A stretch of DNA of 64,000 nucleotides, from the NCBI GenBank assembly GCA_003117195.1, contig BDSI01000024.1, positions 1,029,168-1,093,167 of the forward strand, read 5' to 3'. The notes beneath the pieces are model-generated. The model worked only from the letters and a program-made list of their open reading frames with translations. It did not search any database and was not told the origin of the DNA. Shown one piece after another: positions 56,595 to 64,000 of this stretch. A program made the translations under genes and the position numbers. The stretch's first letter is position 1, and the number at the start of each line of letters is the position of its first letter. Source of the stretch: Eudorina sp. 2006-703-Eu-15. Lineage: Eukaryota > Chlorophyta > Chlorophyceae > Chlamydomonadales > Volvocaceae.

Positions 56595-59222
56595 TCATCT
56601 GCAGCCATCTTCACCGCTCCCGGGCTGCTGCTGCTGCGGCGGCGGCGGCGGCGGCGGCGGCGACGGCTGCTCTTGTCCGTCCTCCCCCGGCTGCTGACTC
56701 TCCGGCCTCGCAGCCCAGCGCTGACGCAAGCGCTCCTGGTACTGCGGGTAGAAGCACCCCGCCGCCAGCCGCAGTACGAGCAGGCTGCGGGCCTGTACGG
56801 CACTAAGATGCGCGAAGTCCTCCAGCAGGAATCCCCGGGCCTCGTACTTGGTCCGGCTGCCCCTGTAGTAATGGTCGTCGTAGTTGCAGCCCGTGCCGCA
56901 CCGTGACGACAGTACGACAGGCATGACGCTCGTCCAGCCCGCCAGCTGGTCGGCCAACGCGGCGGACAGGCTGCCGGTGCCCGGCGCCGCCACCACGAGG
57001 CCACAGAGCTCCCGGAGGAGGCCCTCCGGTACGAACCCGTTCACGGCCGTGACCCAGATCCCAACGGCGGCGCAGCGCCGTACCGCGGCGATTTCGAGGG
57101 CCGCCAGCCGCGGGTCGTGCCAGTCGGCGGAGTCGAGCGGCGGGCCGTAGTAGAAGCGCACGCGGCCCTCCCGGATCTGCGCACATCAGGCCGGAGGTGT
57201 CGTACGGTATCCTTGGGTGAGTACCATGGGATGTCCGACATGGACATCTGCCGATCGATCCTTTCTTTAAGGCATGATACAACAGGAGGGTGCGGCTGGA
57301 CGGGTGGTTGTGGTGGTGGTTGCGATGGCGGTTATGGTTGTGATGGTGGCTGTGATTGTGCTGTTGGTGGTGATGGCGAGGTTGGCAGCGGTTGGGGGTG
57401 GTAGTGGCGGTTGCGGTGGTGGTGATTGTGCGGTGGTGTGGGGGACCCTGGTCGTGATAGGACCCTCTTGCCGCCGGTCCGCGCCAGAGGCCGCATGCCG
57501 GCAGGTCCGTCAGTAGCTAGCGGCAGGCAGCCACACAACCTTCATGTCGAGCCATTAAGGCCTTTGCCTATCACGCCCGCGTGACCTCTGGCCCTTCCCA
57601 TCGCCAGTCCATGGCCCATGGAAAGGGCCAGGAGCCTTGCCTGTGCCGGGCTTTGGGCGCCTTTCCTCCGACCCCTGCCCGTGCCAGTACGGCACCGTAC
57701 CTGACCCACGGGTCCGGGATGCGAGCGGAAGGCCCCCATCAGCTGGCTGTCCGCCTTGCGGACGTAGCGCGCGAGGTGGATGTCGTCGTTCAGGGCTACC
57801 AGAACTCCAAACCGGTGAGCGTGCGGATGGGTGGCCACCTGGATATGGGTGGGCACTAGGACAGGGCGGTCTGGAGGGGCCGCGGGGCCGCGACAAGGCA
57901 CAGGGAAGCTAAGGCACTGAGGTGCGCTGAGGGGGCGGGTGTAGGAAATTTGTAGACATATTCAAACTGCGCTGCTGCCAGAGCGCGGGGTCAGGGGGGC
58001 GCTGCCCAGGGGGGCCTGTCCGGCAGTGTCCGTCGGGCGATAGCGCGCGACTGAGTGGTGGTTGAGTCGGGGGTTGTGAGGTTGTTGGCTGGTCGGGGTG
58101 CGGAGCGGGGTGGGAGGTTAGCATCGGGCGGTTGGGACCCGCCAGGGCGCGGAGCGAAGGGGTTTTGCGGACTTGAAGGCAGGGGCCGGGCGGGGCGGGG
58201 TGGCGGGACAGGATGTGTTTAGATAAGAGACCCGCCCCACCCAAACCAAGCGGGATGCGTAGACGTTGGTCTTGCCAACCAAGGTCCTATTGCAAGTGCT
58301 GGTGGTGGTGGTTGTGGTGGTGGTGGTGGTGGTGGTGGCGGCGGTGCTGGTGGGGTGATGGTTGATGATGGTGGGGGTGGTGATGGTGGTGGGGGTGGGG
58401 CTGGGGCTGGGGACGAGGCATCACCTATTTTGGGTTTTGGGGCCCCCTGGAGCATCCGAGGGGTTGAGCATCCGAGGGGTGGAGCAGGAGCGCTGCGGTC
58501 TCAGCGGTTTGCGCACTCCCTCACCACTCCTCATCCACCCGTGCAGGCGTCTAGGAAACGACGACCGCGAGGCAGCTCTGAGCGTTTTCTTGAATTCATA
58601 ACTGGGGAATACTATGAATGGTGCTCCTACCCACCAACTTGTGCCATGGGAGACTCCCTAGGGTAGCGGGTCGTGTACGGCATGTTGCCCAACGTCAACG
58701 CGCACGAAGCGCGAAGTGCAGATCCCGCAGCGGGAAACAGAGCCATAATGCTTACACGAGCCACAATGATTAAACGAGCCACAATGCTTACACGGATCTG
58801 CGCACCTGCACGGCTTGTTGCACGTTGCACCGACCGTCGTACCCTTCAATGTCGTACGGCTTCATGGCGCCGGTCACGACAAGCGATGCGGACGCGGCCA
58901 CCAGGGCAGAGCCCAACAGCAGATCCAGACAGAAGGCAAATTCTTCGAGCGTGTCGGTGCCGGTGACCAACACGAAGGCTGACGAGCTCGCAGCTCTGAG
59001 GCAGTCGCGTACGACGTCGCGCGCTGCGAAGATTGTATCGTACGTCAGCTCGGCCCCGCTGCGGACCCTGAGGTCAACGTGCTGCGACGACGATATACCC
59101 AAGCTGGTGAGACAATGTGGTGGCATGAGATCATTCAGGCTGGCGCCGATGACCATGCATCCTGTTTGCGGGTCTTTTGTCTGGAAAATTGTGCCACCTG
59201 TGGTGATAAATGTGAGCTTCAT
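56595..59222 (-). CDS. L-asparaginase (bacterial-type, TGGTI family)
   Basis: Hydrolyses L-asparagine to aspartate and ammonia, possibly with some glutaminase activity. Exons 59222-58806, 57838-57701 and 57176-56595 join in phase 0, giving 378 residues. Key motifs: TTGGTIFQT with catalytic Thr11; VTGTDTLEEF with the second catalytic Thr89 and Asp90; VVTGAMKPYDIEGYDGR with Lys121; LNDDIHLARYVRK; and a C-terminal GIWVTAVNGFVPEGL plus VLSSRCGTGCNY. Length before the tail fits the ~330-residue family. No signal peptide is visible, so a cytosolic enzyme is likely. A C-terminal Gln/Pro-rich tail with polyPro and polyGln is a lineage-specific extension. This is the Ntn-unrelated bacterial family, not the plant Ntn-hydrolase type. 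It is head-to-head with the Nudix gene, 365 bases apart. Confidence 0.95.
57277..57440 (+). repeat. GTGGTGGTG/GATGGTG-rich low-complexity tract in asparaginase intron
   Basis: Degenerate GGT/GAT triplet repetition lies in the intron between the exons ending at 57701 and starting at 57176 on the minus strand. Confidence 0.6.
58214..58232 (+). repeat. Dispersed 19-mer TGTGTTTAGATAAGAGACC (copy 2)
   Basis: Identical to 25336-25354, here in the long asparaginase intron 1. Confidence 0.7.
58285..58400 (+). repeat. (GGT)n-rich tract in asparaginase intron
   Basis: Imperfect GGTGGT repetition followed by GATGGTGGTGGGG blocks. Confidence 0.8.
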
Positions 59223-59587
59223 CCTGACAACGTAACCACTTCATATATCTGATTTTGCGTGAAATTATGCGCATGACGGTGTATGGGAAGTCAAAATTCG
59301 GCTACACGGCACCGCTACGGCAGGAAATCCCCGATTTCTCACTCTGTTCGACACTGTGCGCCGTATGCAACCCGTAACTATAAAGGAACGCGACCGCCAC
59401 TTTCACACAGGTTCCCACAGTATACTGTTTATATACTTGCTGGCTTCCCGGTTTTGTCGTTGACGAGAAAACGGCAACATACGCTATTCGGGCATTTGGC
59501 CGCTCTGCGGTTCGATATTCTTCTGTTCGATATACTTACCACGGCGGCTGTTTACGAAGACCTTTGCGTGGAACGGTTGCATTGAGT
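59223..59587. promoter_or_regulatory. Bidirectional intergenic region, asparaginase / Nudix
   Basis: 365 bases of AT-richer DNA between the two start codons (59222 minus, 59588 plus). TATA-like ATATAC occurs near 59450 and 59530, but I cannot assign it to a start site. Confidence 0.45.
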
Positions 59588-62475
59588 ATGTCGACATTCG
59601 CTCACGGTCTCTGTGTTTGGCCCTCGGGGGCGCTTGGCATTAGAACAGAAGGGATATTCACTAGGACGCTGCCAGAAGACTTAGGGCAATTACATGCTTG
59701 GATTCATGAAAGCCCGCGTAACGTCCTTACCGTTATAATTGCAAAGCCGGCCTGGGACTACAAACTAATCGCGGACCTTAAGGCGCTTACCCGAACATGC
59801 TATATCATAGTTTGGCACCCTGACGCGACAGAAGATGCCAAAGCGCGCATCGTCGCCTTCCAGAACGGCGCAAGCATGGTCACCAACGATTGCAGCCACT
59901 TGCACGAAGCGCTCCGCCTCATCACCAGCATCCACGGCACCGGCAAGCTCGAATGCCCCTGGTGCGGGCTCGCTGGCCTCTCAAGGCTAGAACTGTGGCA
60001 GCATCAGCCCCTCTACCACATTTACGAGGTACGTGCTGAGCTGGCAAGGAAGGTGTCCGCAGCTGGCAGGAAGGTGTCCGCAGCTGGCAGGAAGGTGTCC
60101 GGAGCTGGCAGGAAGGCGGGTCCCGTGGGGATTGATACACAGCGCACACCCACCCACCCACCCACTGCTGTGCGTTGCATCTCTCGCCCATCTCCGCAAA
60201 GGAAAACCGCTTGGAGGCCTGCCGACCCAAATCGAAGCCCCCCAGGCCTCCAGGGACCCCCTCGACTGTACCCAAATACAATAATGAGCTAACGAGCGGA
60301 TGATATGAATGCATGAAAGGTTGAACGCGCATTGCTGGAATGTGTGTCCACTCTTCGCTTTCTCGGGCCAACAGGCCAGAAAGCAGGTAATCTCAACCTC
60401 CCCCCCCTCTACACACACACCCGGCTCAGTTCGCGGCGCAGTTGTCGCATACACCGCGGAACCTGGCATGCGCAGCACGGCCATGCAGCCATGTACCCCA
60501 TGCGCGCCGGGTCGATCGCGCACTTGCGCTTTGGCCCCAGGGGCCTCAACTCGCCGCCCCTCCCTCACCGCTCTGGCCCCCTACAACTCCCCCCTTTTTT
60601 GCTGCCCCCACCCCACCCCACCCCACCCCACCCCACCCCGCAGCCCGACAAGCTGGATGCCCAGTGCCCCGCCTGCCACCGGTGGACGTCCCGCCTCACC
60701 CGACACATCAACCTGCACCACGGGCCCACACAGCTGGTGGACGAGCGTACGGGGGTCTTTGCGCTGGCCGTCGTACGGCGGCCCACGGACGGCAAGTTCC
60801 TGTTGGTGCAGGCGAGTGGGTGGTTTTGCGGTGGTTCTTTGAGGGGAGGGCGCGGGAGGTCGGGCGGGTCCCAGCACCTTTGGCGCGCAGCGCAGCTGTG
60901 GGTGGGGGGCGGGGACGGGGGCGGGGGAGGGGTGCTCCCCCAGCGGCTGGGGACCGAACCGCCGCGCTTGGCGGCCCCGGACACTCGAACCATGCGCCTT
61001 CCATGCGAACGCTTCCACGATCCAACTGGACGAACCACGGCCGGGTGGCCCCAGGGATGGGCCACAGCTCCCCGACCGGACCCTAGGCCCTAGACCCCGG
61101 ACCCGTCCTGGGCGCCCTCGGATCCACCCAGCGCACTGCCAGCGGTGCACCCGCGCGCTGTCGTCCCGTCGCGCAACCCCCAGGACCCGCCAGGCCAGCG
61201 TGCGGCTTGCATGCGTCCGATGTACCGGCCCGTGTCGCCGGGCACCGCCACGGCCACTGCTACTGCTACTGCCCATGCCAACGCTACTGCCCATGCTACT
61301 GCCCATGCTACTGCCCATGCCACTGTCCATGCCACTGTCCATGCTACCGCCACGGCCACTGCTACTGCTACTGCCAATGCCAATGCTACTGCCACGGCCA
61401 ATGCCAATGCTACTGCCAATGCTACTGCCGCCGCAGGAGCGCTACAGCGAGGGCTACTGGCTGCCGGGTGGCGGGGTGGACCCGGGGGAGAGCCTGAGGC
61501 AGGGGGTGGTCAGGGAGGTCCACGAGGAGGCGGGCGCAGACGTGGTGGTGGGTGGCGGGTGAGGGGTGGTGGGTGAGGGGTGGGGGTGAGGGGTGAGGGG
61601 TGAGGGGCACATGCCGACATGCGGCGGTGTGACGGTGCGGTGGTGCCGCAGTGCGCCCGGTGGTTGCGGCGCACTCGGGGGTTTAGCAGCGGGCGGGTAC
61701 TGGGATCTGCTTGGGGGGGGGGTAGGTACTCGGCAGATTGAGCTCAACCCAGATCGACCCAGAAGTTGGGTTGGGGCTGGAGGGCCGAGACTGCGTGGCC
61801 GTGAACACACGGGTCACAGGTGTTTGGGGCTGCGGGTGCACTGGAGGTATCAGCGGGTGGACCTGTGGGGGCCGGAGTTTGTATCCTGCGCCCGTTCCCC
61901 GGTCGTTGCATGGATTTCCAATGGCAATCTGCTTGTCGTTGATTTGATTGGGGAGGGGAGGAGGAACGCGACAATGCCTCCACGGGACAGACAGACTCGG
62001 GGCCATTCAGCGCCCACAGCTCCGCACTTGCCGGGCCACCAAATACCCTGTCTTGCAGTTCAAACCTTGTCGTACAACATGTGACGTGCAGGTGACGGGC
62101 ATCTTGACCATCGAATCGTTCCATCGGGGCAGCTGGCGGCGGATCATTTTCCTGGCGGAGGCGGTGCCGGTGCCGGAGTTGCCCGCCGCCGCCGCCGCGG
62201 GTGGCGACCCCGCTGTAACTGACGGCGCCGCCGGTCGTGGCGGCGGCGGCGGAGGCAGCGGCGGAGGCGGGAGGTTCCGCTGCAAGACGTTACCGGACGT
62301 CGAGTCGGCGGGTGCTTGCTGGGCGACGGCGGATGAGTTGGCGGAGCTGCCGCTGCGCAACGCGCCCGAGCCCATGACGTGGATCCCCTGGGTGGCGGGG
62401 GGCGGCCGGGTGCTCCCCCTGGACCCGGAGCAGTGCCCCGAGCTGACCCGGGTGTTCCCGGACATACCGCTGTGA
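59588..62475 (+). CDS. Zinc-finger Nudix hydrolase with N-terminal Rossmann-like region
   Basis: Likely hydrolyses a nucleoside-diphosphate-linked compound; the substrate is unknown. Exons 59588-60028, 60644-60811, 61437-61547 and 62092-62475 join in phase 0, giving 367 residues. Residues 1-120 alternate beta and alpha stretches (VLTVIIAKPAW, CYIIVWHP, IVAFQNGASMVTND) resembling a response-regulator or Rossmann fold without obvious phospho-Asp assignment. Two Cys/His clusters follow: CPWCGLAGLSRLELWQHQ..YH (~122-146) and CPACHRWTSRLTRHINLHH (~155-173). The Nudix box at ~215-238 is perfect: GGVDPGESLRQGVV, then REVHEEAGA. The terminal exon completes the fold (GILTIESFHRGSWRRIIFLAE) with a Gly-rich insertion. 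Exon 2 ends CAG|GCGAGT, a rare GC donor. The third donor is chosen by phase (61547|GTGGGT); the stronger GTGAGG 12 bases on would break the frame. Confidence 0.85.
60039..60117. repeat. 21-bp tandem repeat in a Nudix intron
   Basis: Just under four copies of an AAGGTGTCCGCAGCTGGCAG-type unit immediately after the exon 1 donor. Confidence 0.85.
61252..61434. repeat. 12-bp-type tandem repeat (CCATGCTACTGC) in a Nudix intron
   Basis: About 15 degenerate copies of GCTACTGCCCAT-like units run directly up to the acceptor AG at 61436. Confidence 0.85.
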
Positions 62476-64000
62476 GGGAGGGCGGGGGAGGGCAGGGGAG
62501 GGGACGCTGGGACCTGGGACCTGGGAGGGGTCACCAGTGTGAGGGGCCACTGGGAGGGGTCACCAGTGTTGAGGGGCCACTGGGAGGGGTCAGAGGTCGA
62601 GGCCGGGGCCAGGCCGGGTAGCTCCGGGTGTACCTGTGCTCGCATGCAGTGTCGTACGTACAGTACGGTAGCTCTTGACCGAGGTATCGACTCCAGTGGC
62701 CTTACGTTGGCGCGGCGGCGGTCCCCCGGGGAGGGGGACGGAGAGGGGGATCGGCGCGCTCGGGCAGATTGCTGTGTGTGTGCGCGCGTGACCCCGCCGC
62801 CGCCAAGCCGGGAGCGCTGCATGAAGCGCCAACCAACCCCGCAGCGCGGACGCCCGTGTGGGCGTTTGCCCTACGGTATATGATTGCCGGCGTGGTGGGG
62901 CGGGCGGGGCTATATCTGAGTCGCATCCTGTGGGTCAGAGCGATTAGATAAAACTGCTCCTCCCCCGCGCAGAAGCTCGCGCCGTGGAATTTCTTGCCTT
63001 GTCACATTACTCCATATCGTATTTATCAATTATCATGTGCGTATGGCGCGCTGTCTTCTGCCATCAGGTGAATCCCTGTGTATTCAAATCTGGTTTCGTC
63101 TCGCGGGTGAAACAGCACGTGCGCGCAGGAACACGTTCTTCTCCATGTTATGTGATCTGTACCCGAACTGTAGTTGTTGCGATTCGCGGTCGTACTTGCC
63201 CCGCATGCCGCATCACCCTCGGCTGGCTGCGCCGTACACTGTCGTAAACAGTGCATTATGGCACGGGCTGCGTGGCAAATGGATTTCTACCACGTTGCGG
63301 TATCGTGAGCAGCGCTGCTGCTGTTGCTGCTGCGGCGGCGGCGGCGGGTTTAGGTCGCCCCGGTGCACTCTGTCGAGGGTTCGAGACGCAAACGTTGATT
63401 ACAAAGCCACGCCCGTTGGTTTCTGGGGAGTCACCAGTGGCCCCGCGGGCGGCCGCATGCTGCAGCATTGGTCATGACGCAGGGGTTGGGGGCCTTACCG
63501 GCGGCGGATGGGTCCGAGCCCCATACCGCACTTTTTGACGGTCCACCAGCCACCCCTGTCGGTGCAGGAGCCCAGTCGTTGACTGAGGGCCGATGTTGTC
63601 TGTGATGGCCCTGTTGGCCGTCCCGAGGGGGCCGCTACGCCATAAGATTGGCAACGCGTACGCGGGCCGGCCTCCGGTCCGGGCCGGCCACACGGGGGTA
63701 TGGCCCCAACCGGGTCCTAAATCACGGACTGGTACGACGGAGCTGTATGCTCGGACGTGTTGTTGTCACCGAGTGCTGCTGACCATGGGCGACGACCTCG
63801 GGACGTGCGCAGAGGTGCCGGTGGTGTGAACTGTGCCGCCGGTGTGAGCCCCTGTGGGCCAATCTGAAGACTCGGGCGTTATTTCAATGAAGTGAGGACA
63901 TGCCAGCGCGGGGGAGGAACGCTTTGAACCCAAGGTCGGTCCACACGCGGCCCGGATATGCGCTGGGATGGTAAGTGGTGATGGGGCTTTGGAAGCCGCA
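62476..64000. other. 3' region of Nudix gene and unassigned DNA
   Basis: Begins with a short direct repeat (GGGAGGGGTCACCAGTGT-type, about 62522-62595). An AT-richer island at about 62940-63250 resembles the promoter islands elsewhere in the window. A short frame from ATG at 63035 (MCVWRAVFCHQ) ends at a GTGAAT donor-like site at 63068 and could be a first exon, but nothing downstream could be linked to it. Confidence 0.4.

Overview
The window reads as nuclear DNA of a volvocine-type green alga (Chlamydomonas/Gonium/Volvox relatives). Support: very high GC; intron-rich genes with GT-AG junctions; long Gln/Ala/Gly/Pro low-complexity tracts inside coding exons; TGTAA 3'-end signals after at least two genes; a plant-type TDY MAP kinase; a plant-type AP2/ERF domain; and abundant (TG)n and minisatellite DNA. 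I cannot name the species from sequence alone.

Layout. 0-4 kb is repeat-rich with no gene I can support. 4.03-9.60 kb (-) is a 10-exon group-D (TDY) MAP kinase. 9.8-10.1 kb (+) holds a small unrecognised ORF, and 10.2-16.5 kb is gene-poor. 16.6-17.5 kb (-) is a two-exon EF-hand protein, divergent from a large 8-exon gene at 18.0-27.5 kb (+). That gene encodes a ~2,240-residue disordered, RS-rich protein whose C-terminal ~420 residues resemble the C-terminal homology domain of animal AF4/FMR2 (AFF) super-elongation-complex scaffolds; this is the most notable observation here. 27.5-33.3 kb is satellite-rich DNA. 33.28-33.55 kb (-) is an intact single-exon SmE snRNP gene, divergent from a 13-exon gene (34.0-41.8 kb, +) for an unrecognised protein with eight [FY]-G-[LI]-x2-[ED]-[hydrophobic] repeats. 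42-43.6 kb holds a dispersed repeat and a possible Ulp1-protease fragment (-). 43.6-49.4 kb (+) is an AP2/ERF gene with a 1,460-codon last exon. 49.4-51.8 kb is repeat-rich. 52.3-55.4 kb (+) is a SET-domain protein with an organelle-targeting-like N-terminus, nearly abutting a small minus-strand ORF. 55.57-55.68 kb is an intron-containing tRNA-Leu(CAG). 56.6-59.2 kb (-) is a complete L-asparaginase, divergent from a zinc-finger/Nudix hydrolase (59.6-62.5 kb, +). 62.5-64 kb has no supported gene.

Overall. This is an ordinary eukaryotic neighbourhood, not an operon or defence island. Functions include signalling (MAPK, EF-hand), transcription and chromatin (AFF-like, AP2, SET), splicing (SmE) and metabolism (asparaginase, Nudix). 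Most genes are arranged as head-to-head pairs separated by a few hundred bases of relatively AT-rich DNA. Exon coordinates were derived by hand from reading-frame phase, GT/AG junctions and family conservation; the multi-exon models are predictions.
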